A stretch of 64,000 nt of DNA from Taibaiella soli (GTDB lineage: Bacteria > Bacteroidota > Bacteroidia > Chitinophagales > Chitinophagaceae), in assembly GCF_003236175.1 (NCBI RefSeq), contig NZ_QKTW01000016.1:66482-130481 (forward strand). The letters are read 5' to 3'. Position 1 is the stretch's first letter, and each line of letters opens with the position of its first letter. The translations under genes and the position numbers were made by a program. The notes beneath the pieces were generated by a model. It had not been told where the DNA came from, ran no database searches, and worked only from the letters and a program-made list of their open reading frames with translations. Of the stretch, positions 1-8,392 are shown in pieces.

Positions 1-320
1 TTCTCGGGATGGGTCACAAACCTCGCAGGTCATTCCGAGGAGGTACGACGTGGGAATCTGATTTCGCGTTGTGTTTATCCAAATGAGTTTAGGAAAACGA
101 CATTGAATCATCAAGGTAAAAAGTAAAATGTCAAACGATAAAATTTACGTAGTTCTACAATAACGTATTTACGACCCCAAAAAAATCGCGCTGTAACAAT
201 CTTTAGAGATGGGGCATATGCATTATCAATAAAAAAATGACGTTTTTATTTTAATAAATATCACGCTATGCTTCGATTTCGGAGCGGTTTTTGATTTGAC
301 AGATTAAAATCTATTTATTT
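1..320. other. Gene-free leader with a short dispersed-repeat fragment
   Basis: No credible coding region lies here. Positions 29-66 (a 'cattccgagg ... gggaatctg' stretch followed by 'atttcgcg') resemble short dispersed intergenic elements of this genome type. The rest is AT-rich and must carry the promoter of the gene starting at 321, but I could not find a convincing -33/-7 pair. Confidence 0.4.
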
Positions 321-818
321 ATGGCACAATCAAATCAAATTTCTGCCGCTATTTCAAACGAAACAAAGAGCGCTGTCGACAACGGACTGAACACAGTAGC
401 CACCGCTCTGAAAGACATGCTGATCTTTAATCTCACACCAGACCAGCGTGCCGGCATGCTGAAAATGGGTGACAAAACACTGGCTTTTGTAGATAAGTCA
501 CTCGAGTACGCTCGCCAAAATCCGGCATTAGTACCACAATTCGTAGATATTGCAGAAGCAGAAAAAGACCTGACACTCACCCGCGATCTGTTCCATATCT
601 ACCAGAAACTTACAGCACTTACACGCTCAGTAGAAGACGCGATGATGGTGGCGGGCGGTGAAGCTTACGAAGCTTCTCTGATTTTTTACAATTCAGTAAA
701 AGCCGCCAGCCGCAGTAATTCTGCCGGCAGCCAGGCCATTTATGAAGAAATGAGCAAACGTTTTCCCGGCCGCGGCAAAAAAGCGGTAGCAAACACAGAC
801 GAAAGCGCTAACTCATAA
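321..818 (+). CDS. Uncharacterised 165-aa protein
   Basis: I do not recognise a family. The protein has no signal peptide and no membrane segment. It looks mainly helical and soluble: residues 15-135 form charged amphipathic stretches, and the tail after about residue 145 is basic and probably disordered. The ATG at 321 follows an AT-rich leader without a Shine-Dalgarno sequence, which is usual for Bacteroidota. A strong hairpin plus T-run sits just downstream, so the gene is probably transcribed alone. Codon use looks like that of neighbouring housekeeping genes. That it is a real gene is well supported; its function is unknown. Confidence 0.7.
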   Translation: MAQSNQISAAISNETKSAVDNGLNTVATALKDMLIFNLTPDQRAGMLKMGDKTLAFVDKSLEYARQNPALVPQFVDIAEAEKDLTLTRDLFHIYQKLTALTRSVEDAMMVAGGEAYEASLIFYNSVKAASRSNSAGSQAIYEEMSKRFPGRGKKAVANTDESANS

Positions 819-844
819 CTGAAACTATTAGAAACAGACTTACA

Positions 845-872
845 ATCCCGGCCCTTGTGCCGGGATTTTTTA
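845..872 (+). terminator. Rho-independent terminator
   Basis: Perfect 8-bp stem (845-852 with 859-866), six-base loop, followed by a T-rich run. It lies 27 bases after the stop of the 165-aa gene. Confidence 0.85.
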
Positions 873-897
873 TTCCCCTCGCTAATTACAGCTCTGA

Positions 898-1106
898 GCT
901 AGAAAAAGCTAGCTTAAAGCTGAAACATTGCACCTCAAAGCAGAAAAAAGGTACCTCAGAGCAGGAACATTGCACCCCTGAGGTAGCAAAAGCTAGCTCA
1001 AAGCTGAAACATTGCACCTCGGAGCTAGAAAAAGGTACCTCCAGGCAGGAACATTGCAGCTTTGAGGTACAAAAAGCTAGCTCAGAGCTGCAAATTGCTG
1101 CTCAAA
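898..1106 (+). repeat. 21-bp tandem repeat array, ten units
   Basis: Ten consecutive 21-bp units begin at 898, 919, 940, 961, 982, 1003, 1024, 1045, 1066 and 1087; the last is slightly eroded. Two unit types alternate. Odd units carry an A-run followed by a palindromic hexamer that itself alternates gctagc, ggtacc, gctagc, ggtacc, gctagc. Even units carry 'acattgcac' or close variants. This gives nested 42-bp and 84-bp periods. The unit length is a multiple of three, so one frame stays open through the array and reads as a seven-residue repeat, but the only start for that frame lies inside the upstream terminator. Confidence 0.9.
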
Positions 1107-1536
1107 GCAGGAAAAAGAGATTAAGCACTGCCCAGGCGCTTATTTTTTTGACTGAAAATCCGGCGTCAAAAATCAGCCATTCCGAGACCATGATATAAAC
1201 TATTTTTACATTTATCCAAACCAGGCCAATATGGCTCATCTTCAGTTACTTATCACAAAATGTTGGGAGACGATTTCCGTTTTTCATCAGTAAAAAAATA
1301 CCGTCTAATAACCCGGTTTTTCAATTAATCACTCCCATACCTTTAGTCTTCAATGTGATAGCTACGCATAATCATCCTATTTATCCTGTCATTTCTTTAT
1401 TGATCGTAAGCAGATTCCAATTTTTTGAAGCCCTTGGCATTTTGCAGTCGCGAAGCAAAACGCCGTTCCTCCCAAACAACCATTTTTAACAATGGCAGGT
1501 GCTCTTGTTCCTGCATTAATACCCTTTTTAAAAATT

Positions 1537-4500
1537 ATGAAATACACACATTCAAAACTATCGCGGTTACTTAAAGCCGCCGGACTAATGCTATTGTATT
1601 TATCCACCCCAAATCATTTAAAGGCTCAAAATAGCGGATCGGTTTCCACGACTGAGATAATGACCATCAGTCGTTCCTTTGATGGTTATTCAGAGACGCT
1701 TAATTGTAATAATGACCCAAGTGTAAATGCCTGCGCAAAAACCTTCGTCTTTAATCTCTATGAAGATGACACTTTAAATATTGACTGGGATTTTTCTGGT
1801 TCTTTAAATTATTATGTGATATCACAAAGAGAATACCAAATGTGGCTGGTAAGGCCGGGCCAGGTCGATAGTCTGGTAAGGCCTGATTTTTTCTTGGGAA
1901 CACCACCTTACTACCCACAAATAAGAATTCCGATGAGCAGTTTGGGCACAGGAAATTTTAGAATTCGGTTTGATTATTTTGATGTGAGCTGGGTTCCTGA
2001 AATATTCATCGATTTTAACGTGGTAAAACACATTGATAAAGTTTGGGTGGAAGCGCCTTCTATCTGCCTGAATGATTTTATTAATGCGCACCAGGACTAC
2101 CACTTTAACATCCAGACCTCTCCAAATTCCGTAAACGATTTCATGTCCAATTTACCCAAAGCAAACTGGTATGTAAATGGCCAAGGTTTTTGCATTGGTC
2201 GGGAACAAAAGGAGATCATTATGGAATCACAAACTTTTGGTCCTTTGCTACACGGAGTAACGGATTTGATAGGTAGTACCTTTGATCCTGCCACTGCTGC
2301 CAATCCGGTAGACCATTACATTACGTACAATGATCTGTTGCCTTATCTTAATGCCGGGAACCCATCGCTTCCGCTTAACATTCACTACAATGATGGCATC
2401 CGGGATTTCACATTTTCTGCTCCGATTATTTTCAATAATAATTCGTCTGGAGGCACTGTTAACTCGCCATCTGCGGCCTATCACTACTATGACTACACAG
2501 TGCAGGGCAATGAAACCTGGGATCCGCAACACAACCCAGCCTATGGCGCCGGCAATACACTGCGCATCGAGCATCGTCTGTATATACCGGCCGGGGCTAC
2601 GCTCAACATCGGCAATATGAATATTGAATTCGGCCCTGATGCAGATGTGTGGATAGACGCAGCAGGCGACCCAACACAGCGTGGCGGTTACCTGAATCTT
2701 GAGGGCACCACATTAACGGCCTTTGCACCTTGTGATGCACCACAAAGTAACTGGAAAGGTATAGTAGCAGTGGGTAACAACAATTACGACCAGGCAGGCA
2801 ACCACTATCCGCTCTTCTCTTATCTACAGGGGCGTGTACGGTTGTACAACAGTACCATTTCCTATGCAACGGAAGCATTCCGCAATGGTGACCCTGCCGA
2901 TCCTGTGCACAAAAACGGCGGTATACTTTATGCCTACAATTCCCATTTCTACAACAACGAGCATTCAGCCCGCTTTATGCCGTACCTGTATAGTCCTCAA
3001 TCAGGGCTTTACGACTCCTATGCCGGCACCTTTAGTAACTGCGACTTCACGGTAGACCAGGGCAACTTTGGTGGATTTATTTACGGACAGGAAGTACGCG
3101 GACTGGATATCTCCGGATGTTCTTTTACAGCGCCTAACACCAGCTGGCAGCTGGCCAATGGTATTGAAGGGGTAGACTTTGGTGTGATTGTACACGAATA
3201 TACAGGAGTGCCAGGTGCGCATACACCCTGCTCTTTCAACAACCTGAACAACGCCATTTCTATCGGGCAGACCAACCCAATGTATACCCTTATGCGTGTA
3301 ACAAACGCCAGCTTCAACAATAACAAAATTGGCGTGCTGGCACAAAACATCACAGCGCCTATGATTCAGTACAACCAATTCTACATTCCTCAGGGATCAG
3401 CAGGCCCGCATACCAATGCCTGCGGTGTAGAAGTATTTGGCGGCAGTGGCTACCATGTATCTGAAAACAAAATGCAGGGTATGGGTTTTGGCAACGCTTA
3501 TAATATTGGTGCATTAGCCTGGGCTACGGGCAGTGGTGACAATGTCATTAAGCGGAATAATTATACGGGACTGGGTACGGCGAGTTTGAGTAACTATGCG
3601 AATACGAACAATAACGTAAACAACCCGCATGGACTTCAATTTCTTTGTAACCAGAACAGTGGCAATACCAATGACATCGCCGCTAGAGGCAGCAATACAG
3701 CAACAGACGGTATGGCGCCGAATCAAGGTGCAATTAATTTTGCCGCTGGCAATACATTTTCTCATACATCAGGTGGCTGGGATATTTATAATCCGGCTAC
3801 TGAGGTTGGTGCTATTAAATATTATTATGCGAATGGTGGCATACCAACCACATACTCAGGTGGGGTTTCCAGAACCTACGTGAGTAATAATGGCAATACC
3901 TGTCCTGAAGATATTATTCCAAGCGGAACAGTTAGCTCAGACAATGGGCAGTTTAGTCCGCTGGACCGGACGATCCGCAACCTTCAGTTCTACCAGTTCA
4001 ACGATAAGGGCCAACTGGACCTAACCAATCTGAGAGCAACCCTGGCGCAATGGAGCGACCCGCATGCCGACCTGACAACTGCTGATCTGATGATAGAAAC
4101 AGGCCAGTGGGAAGAAGCCAATAATCTGTATAACCAGATTGTTACTAAATATGGCTTGCAAGGTCAAGAAGCCAATGAATTCAGTACCTTCGGACGTCAA
4201 CTGTTAGACCTCCGAATTCGCCAGGTGCAAAATGGGCAGTCCTCTACCCAGCTTGAAAAAGCAGATATAGACCTATTGCAAACCGTTGCTGCTAATTCTG
4301 CGATGTGGCCAAAATTACGCGCGCAAAGCTGGCTGCAGAAATACGATGGCCGCGTAATACAGAATACAGTGCTATACCCTGACCAGGCGAGCAATCCCGA
4401 CTTGGTTGTGACACCATATCGTACCGTAGAAGCAACAGCAGATGTCAATACCGTGTACCCTAACCCTGCTACAGATATGCTAATGGTACAATACACAGCT

Positions 4501-4680
4501 GTAGGAACAGATGCTCCAGTATTTGAACTTATGACTGTTGATGGTAAAACAGTACGTAGTGCTGAACTCATTGGTTGCAATCAGCAGGTGTCTCTACAAG
4601 GACTTGCCGCTGGCCTGTATCAATACCGTGTACTGGAAAACGGCAAGACGATGATGCAAGGCAAAATCACCAAACAATAA
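1537..4680 (+). CDS. Large secreted T9SS cargo with beta-helix-like region
   Basis: The 1047-aa product is predicted to be exported by Sec and then by the type IX system to the cell surface or medium. The start at 1537 is chosen because it places a basic n-region and hydrophobic core directly at the N-terminus (cleavage near 'LKAQ'); an upstream in-frame ATG at 1492 would bury the signal. Roughly residues 330-660 contain recurrent short Asn/Gly/Phe-rich strand motifs (for example 'NSTISYATEAF', 'NSHFYNNEHS') typical of right-handed parallel beta-helices. About 75 C-terminal residues form a type A sorting domain: 'VYPNPATDML', a 'DGKTV' turn, 'GLAAGLYQYRV' and a basic tail. No catalytic motif was recognised, so adhesin or polysaccharide-binding roles are only inference. 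Confidence 0.8.
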   Translation: MKYTHSKLSRLLKAAGLMLLYLSTPNHLKAQNSGSVSTTEIMTISRSFDGYSETLNCNNDPSVNACAKTFVFNLYEDDTLNIDWDFSGSLNYYVISQREYQMWLVRPGQVDSLVRPDFFLGTPPYYPQIRIPMSSLGTGNFRIRFDYFDVSWVPEIFIDFNVVKHIDKVWVEAPSICLNDFINAHQDYHFNIQTSPNSVNDFMSNLPKANWYVNGQGFCIGREQKEIIMESQTFGPLLHGVTDLIGSTFDPATAANPVDHYITYNDLLPYLNAGNPSLPLNIHYNDGIRDFTFSAPIIFNNNSSGGTVNSPSAAYHYYDYTVQGNETWDPQHNPAYGAGNTLRIEHRLYIPAGATLNIGNMNIEFGPDADVWIDAAGDPTQRGGYLNLEGTTLTAFAPCDAPQSNWKGIVAVGNNNYDQAGNHYPLFSYLQGRVRLYNSTISYATEAFRNGDPADPVHKNGGILYAYNSHFYNNEHSARFMPYLYSPQSGLYDSYAGTFSNCDFTVDQGNFGGFIYGQEVRGLDISGCSFTAPNTSWQLANGIEGVDFGVIVHEYTGVPGAHTPCSFNNLNNAISIGQTNPMYTLMRVTNASFNNNKIGVLAQNITAPMIQYNQFYIPQGSAGPHTNACGVEVFGGSGYHVSENKMQGMGFGNAYNIGALAWATGSGDNVIKRNNYTGLGTASLSNYANTNNNVNNPHGLQFLCNQNSGNTNDIAARGSNTATDGMAPNQGAINFAAGNTFSHTSGGWDIYNPATEVGAIKYYYANGGIPTTYSGGVSRTYVSNNGNTCPEDIIPSGTVSSDNGQFSPLDRTIRNLQFYQFNDKGQLDLTNLRATLAQWSDPHADLTTADLMIETGQWEEANNLYNQIVTKYGLQGQEANEFSTFGRQLLDLRIRQVQNGQSSTQLEKADIDLLQTVAANSAMWPKLRAQSWLQKYDGRVIQNTVLYPDQASNPDLVVTPYRTVEATADVNTVYPNPATDMLMVQYTAVGTDAPVFELMTVDGKTVRSAELIGCNQQVSLQGLAAGLYQYRVLENGKTMMQGKITKQ

Positions 4681-4705
4681 GCAGGTTTTATTTTTAACTT
4701 TAGAA

Positions 4706-4744
4706 GCGAGTGGCGAACATTTATCCGTTCGCACTCGTTTCTTT
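4706..4744 (+). terminator. Hairpin terminator after the T9SS gene
   Basis: Stem 4707-4718 pairs with 4727-4737 with one bulge, followed by 'tttctttc'. It separates the beta-helix gene from the next T9SS gene. A hairpin in the same relative position precedes the second paralogue (6519-6560). Confidence 0.6.
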
Positions 4745-4756
4745 CAATACAGGGTA

Positions 4757-6367
4757 ATGAAAAGATTTTTTCTGGCATTGTTAATACTGCTGATAAGTGC
4801 TACAAATATGTACGCGCAGTACTTTAACGTACGCGATCCGTTTCATTCCGTCGCTACCATTGTTACATCTGTAGTGCCTTATCATGATAAGTACTATTGT
4901 ACAGGTATTGCATTAGATAGCATGAATACTTTTGGCAATAATCAGACATGGAACAGATGGGGTATCAAATTTGCTATTTTCGATAACTATGGCAATAAAC
5001 TAAAAGACACTATTTATCAGCGCAATGACAAATTCAGTTTTGATAGCTGGAGTAACAATCTGAAGCCAATGCCCGGTGGTCGTTTCTTGCTAATGACCGA
5101 AAGCCAGGACACAGCCACAGGCGCTAATTACACTCCTTACGATTTTCATTCTAACTTATTTGTTTTTGATAGTTTAGGCCACGTACTGTGGCAAACAGAA
5201 TATAACTTACCGGTTAGCTGCGCAGTGTTTTTTAATGCCGTAGATTTTAAGCCGGATAGCAATGGCAACTGGCTGCTGCTATCTACAATATCCTGCAACG
5301 GTGGCCACAACCAGATGAATCTTATGAAACTAGACAGCGGATTTCATTTGTTGTGGAACAAACAATATGGAAGTAATATCAGCGATGTCGCAACCAAAAT
5401 TTTAGTAGATAAAGACGGCGGCTATATTTTGGCTGGAGCAAGAAATGATGTACCCTTAATTTCCAAAAACTTTACCGCCCATGCCTTACTAATAAAAACC
5501 GATACAGGAGGAAATAAACTCTGGGAATATACGAGTGCTTATGGACAACTAACTGGAGCAGCTAATGATATAATCCGTACACAAGACGGGGGATACCTAT
5601 ATTGTGGCACAGGTAACGGATATGAATACCTTTCCGCCGATGGCTCATCATCCCAAGTAATGTGGCGTGGTTGGGTAGAAAAAATGGATAGCAATCGGCA
5701 CGTACTTTGGAATCATGTATTCGGTTTCATGAATACAAATGCAGGCACAAACGACCAAAATGTGTTGCGTGAGCTACCTAATAAAGATATCATGATAGCA
5801 GGCACGATCATCGCTCCTATTTGGTTAGCAGGTGCCGATACAGCAGGTGTAGCCAATGGCTCTCTAATAAAAATGGACGCCAATGGTAATGTTTTATGGC
5901 AGCACAAATACCAAACGCCGCAAACTGATACTTTTTTTTATTTTGCCATCTACGATATGAAGCCTACACCAGACGGTGGTTTCATTATGGTGGGTCAAGC
6001 AAATGATTATCGAAGCATCTACGGCAGCCCCACTCAACAAGGCTGGATTATCAAAGTAGACAGCAATGGCTGCAGTGGTCCTAATGATCCGCAATGCTGG
6101 CCGCTGGCGGTTTCTAATACTATAAAAAACTGTCAGGACGTTACATTATATCCTAATCCCGTCAATGATATTTTGCAGATCAATAGTCCGCTTACATCTA
6201 CTGCAACAATACAACTCACAGATATCACCGGCAAAATTTTACTACAACAAACTTTACCAAAAGGCCATTCAGAAATTTCACTGCAATCATTTCCACCCAG
6301 CATCTTCCTTTACAGAATTATAGGTATTGATGGTTATTTGCAGCAAGGGAAATTGGTGAAACAATAG
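4757..6367 (+). CDS. T9SS-sorted repeat protein (paralogue 1)
   Basis: 536-aa secreted protein. Residues 1-20 are a clear signal peptide ending 'MYAQ'. The body contains several 'DGGY/F-[IL]-x-[AC]G' motifs (KDGGYILAG, QDGGYLYCG, PDGGFIMVG), each followed by 'K-x-D-x-x-G-N'-type strands with 'LWNKQYG' or 'LWQHKYQ'. This pattern suggests a beta-propeller-like fold of about six blades. The last ~75 residues are a type A T9SS domain ('LYPNPVNDILQI', 'ITGKILLQQ', ending 'GKLVKQ'). Its neighbour 6571-8165 is a frameshifted copy with blocks of near-identical DNA. Exact function unknown; surface attachment or release into the medium through T9SS is well supported. Confidence 0.8.
   Translation: MKRFFLALLILLISATNMYAQYFNVRDPFHSVATIVTSVVPYHDKYYCTGIALDSMNTFGNNQTWNRWGIKFAIFDNYGNKLKDTIYQRNDKFSFDSWSNNLKPMPGGRFLLMTESQDTATGANYTPYDFHSNLFVFDSLGHVLWQTEYNLPVSCAVFFNAVDFKPDSNGNWLLLSTISCNGGHNQMNLMKLDSGFHLLWNKQYGSNISDVATKILVDKDGGYILAGARNDVPLISKNFTAHALLIKTDTGGNKLWEYTSAYGQLTGAANDIIRTQDGGYLYCGTGNGYEYLSADGSSSQVMWRGWVEKMDSNRHVLWNHVFGFMNTNAGTNDQNVLRELPNKDIMIAGTIIAPIWLAGADTAGVANGSLIKMDANGNVLWQHKYQTPQTDTFFYFAIYDMKPTPDGGFIMVGQANDYRSIYGSPTQQGWIIKVDSNGCSGPNDPQCWPLAVSNTIKNCQDVTLYPNPVNDILQINSPLTSTATIQLTDITGKILLQQTLPKGHSEISLQSFPPSIFLYRIIGIDGYLQQGKLVKQ
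5183..5435 (+). repeat. Conserved block shared with paralogue 2 (copy at 6982-7234)
   Basis: This stretch matches 6982-7234 almost base for base, including third codon positions. The 5' parts of the two genes differ freely at synonymous sites. The contrast suggests gene conversion after duplication. Confidence 0.75.
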
Positions 6368-6385
6368 TGTCGTGAATGGTGAATG
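6086..6385 (+). repeat. Near-identical 3' block shared with paralogue 2 (copy at 7884-8182)
   Basis: The sequence encoding the sorting domain is nearly identical to 7884-8165, with roughly a dozen differences by eye. The identity runs past both stop codons into 'gtgtcgtgaatggt', so it is not explained by protein-level selection alone. Confidence 0.8.
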
Positions 6386-6418
6386 ACAAGTGGTAAATGT
6401 TCATATTATAAAGCTGAA

Positions 6419-6463
6419 CACTCGCGCTGGTAGTCCTCCTCCTTCGGAGGAGCTAGAGGAGGC
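6419..6463 (+). repeat. Interspersed hairpin repeat, copy A
   Basis: Family consensus is approximately 'ctcgcgctgg', then 'ctcctcctt', a short loop, 'ggaggag', then 'ttagaggaggctt'. This copy keeps the left arm, hairpin and right arm, with 'ctag' for 'ttag'. It lies directly upstream of the sorting-tail remnant at 6468. Confidence 0.75.
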
Positions 6464-6467
6464 CGTT

Positions 6468-6497
6468 ATGATGCAGGGCAAGATTAATAAGCAATAG
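6468..6497 (+). pseudogene. Remnant of a T9SS gene 3' end
   Basis: Reads MMQGKINKQ followed by a stop. This matches the last residues of the 1537-4680 product (MMQGKITKQ, stop). Codons differ at several synonymous positions, so it is not a fresh copy. Nothing upstream in frame extends it into a sorting domain: the interspersed repeat intervenes. A hairpin and then the start of a propeller-like paralogue follow, the same order as after 4680. Most likely the eroded end of a lost gene or an old duplication scar; chance is possible given the short length. Confidence 0.4.
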
Positions 6498-6518
6498 TCT
6501 ATTTGCTTAATTTTAAAA

Positions 6519-6560
6519 CAACAGATGGGAACGGATATGACATTCGTCCCATCTGTTTCA
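6519..6560 (+). terminator. Hairpin between sorting-tail remnant and paralogue 2
   Basis: Stem 'acagatggga-acg' (about 6520-6533) pairs with 6545-6557 with a one-base bulge; 'tttcaat' follows. It occupies the same relative position as the hairpin at 4706-4744. Confidence 0.5.
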
Positions 6561-6570
6561 ATAATCGCTT

Positions 6571-8165
6571 ATGAGAAAAAGCACACTACTGGTAGCGGTT
6601 TTATTAACAGTATTTACTGCGTACGGACAATACTTTAATATACGTGATCCATTTCACTCATTTGCCACAATATTAACTTCTGTAGTCCCTTATAACGGAA
6701 ATTACTACTGCACTGGCATTGCATGGGACAGTAGCAACTATTTAGGAAATGGACAAGGAGCAAATAAATGGGGTATCAAGTTTACAATTTTCAATGGCAA
6801 TGGCGATAAATTAAAAGATACGATCTACCAGCGAGACGATAAATTTAATCTTGATGGCTGGAGCAATAACTTAAAACCAATGCCAGGTGGCCATTTTTTA
6901 TTAATGACAGGAAGTAAAGACACTGCATATTCTGCTTATAACCTTCACTCAAATCTGTTTCTTTTTGACAGCTCCGGAAAGGTACTTTGGCAAACAGAAT
7001 ATAACTTACCGGTTAGCTGCGCAGTTTTTTTTAATGCCGTAGATTTTAAGCCGGACAGCAATGGCAACTGGCTACTGCTGTCTACTATTTCTTGCAACGG
7101 TGGCCACAACCAGATGAATCTTATGAAACTAGACAGCGGCTTTCATCTGTTGTGGAACAAACAATATGGAAGCAACGTCAGCGATGCAGCAACCAAAATT
7201 TTAGTAGATAAAGATGGTGGTTATATTTTGGCTGGCACGCGTAGTAATATTCCATTGATTTACCAAAATTTTAGTTCCTATGCTTGCTAATCAAAACTGA
7301 TACTTCGGGCAATAAACTTTGGGAATATACAAGTGCATATGGGAAACTAACCGGAGCTGCTAACGATATTATCCGAACACAAGACGGAGGCTATGTGTAC
7401 TGCGGTAGTGGCGCAGGAAGAGAGGATATCAATCCAGACTTAACCTCTTCCACCCTTTCCTTTAAGGGATGGGTGGAAAAGATAGATGGCAACCAACATG
7501 TGGTATGGAACCACGCTATCGGCCTCATGAACTTGACCTCTAATGCAAACGATCAAAATATTTTAAAAGAACTACCGAACGGTGATATAGCAATGGCTGG
7601 AAACATTGTGGGGCCGGTTTGGCTAGCAGGGACAGACACTGCAGGCATTGCCAACGGCTCACTTATAAAAATGGATGCTAATGGTAATATCTTATGGCAA
7701 CATACATACCATACACCACAATCTGATTCATTTTTTTCTTATGGCATTTACGACATGAAGCCTACACCAGATGGCGGTTTTGTTATGGTGGGTCAGGCCA
7801 CCGATTATAGAAATACATTTGGTGACCCTGTACAACAAGGTTGGATTATCAAAGTAGACAGCAATGGCTGCAGTGGCCCTGATGACCCGCAATGCTGGCC
7901 GCTGGCGGTTTCCAATATCATAAAAAACAGTCAGGACGTTACATTATATCCGAATCCCGTCAATGATATTTTGCAGATCAATAGTCCGCTTACATCTACT
8001 GCAACAATACAACTCACAGATATCACCGGCAAAATTTTACTACACCAAACTTTACCAAAAGGCCATTCAGAAATTTCACTGCAATCATTTCCCCCCGGCA
8101 TCTTCCTTTACAGAATTATAGGTATTGAGGGCTATTTGCAGCAAGGGAAATTGGTGAAGCAATAG
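6571..8165 (+). pseudogene. T9SS-sorted repeat protein (paralogue 2), frameshifted
   Basis: Paralogue of 4757-6367. Residues 1-239 read in one frame up to a stop at 7288-7290; the remainder continues in another frame from about 7284 to 8165, ending in an intact sorting domain (ends 'GKLVKQ'). Alignment to paralogue 1 places a one-base deletion near 7283: the sister's 'gcc tta cta ata' corresponds here to 'gct t-g cta atc'. All motifs on both sides are otherwise intact, so the lesion is recent, a sequencing error, or a phase-variation-like event. No homopolymer run of the usual slippery kind sits at the site. If translated as is, the first part would be exported but not sorted by T9SS. Confidence 0.8.
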
Positions 8166-8392
8166 TGTCGTGAATGGTAAATGGTAAGTGCCACCGACAA
8201 TCAAAAGAGAATGACAGCTAATTAGTTCATGTCACCGCGGGATCCTTCTTTCATCAGGATGCCAAACCTGATAAAATCCAATGCGAGTCACTGTCAATTG
8301 AGTTAAATGTCATTTCGACGAAGGAGAAATCCCGCGAAAAAATAGACCTACCGCTGGAAGTTCTCCTCCTTTGGAGGAGTTAGAGTAGGCTT
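8166..8392. other. Gene-free region with dispersed repeats
   Basis: No gene. 8305-8340 carries a 'gtcatttcgacgaaggag' element ending in 'cccgcg', similar to 17557-17590, and runs directly into copy B of the hairpin repeat. Confidence 0.5.
8351..8392 (+). repeat. Interspersed hairpin repeat, copy B
   Basis: 'ccgctggaag' left arm, ctcctcc/ggaggag hairpin and 'ttagagtaggctt' right arm. The right end stops exactly at the stop codon of the minus-strand epimerase gene (8393-8395). Confidence 0.8.

Larger units (their letters stand above)
819..1536. other. Gene-free region around the repeat array
   Basis: Holds the terminator at 845-872 and the 21-bp array at 898-1106. From about 1107 to 1536 I see nothing coding on either strand; it presumably holds the promoter of the T9SS gene at 1537. 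Confidence 0.5.

Noticed and set aside
857-1198. 113-aa reading frame across the 21-bp array
   Set aside because: Its only start (GTG) lies inside the terminator of the preceding gene and it is open because the repeat unit is a multiple of three; treated as repeat, not gene.
1492-1536. N-terminal extension of the beta-helix T9SS protein
   Set aside because: It would place residues before a perfect signal peptide that begins at 1537.
3001-3378. Antisense frames in the beta-helix gene
   Set aside because: Composition artefacts opposite a conserved secreted protein.
7270-7300. Programmed ribosomal frameshift in paralogue 2
   Set aside because: No slippery heptamer or downstream pseudoknot seen, and the sister gene is in one frame; a simple one-base deletion explains it.
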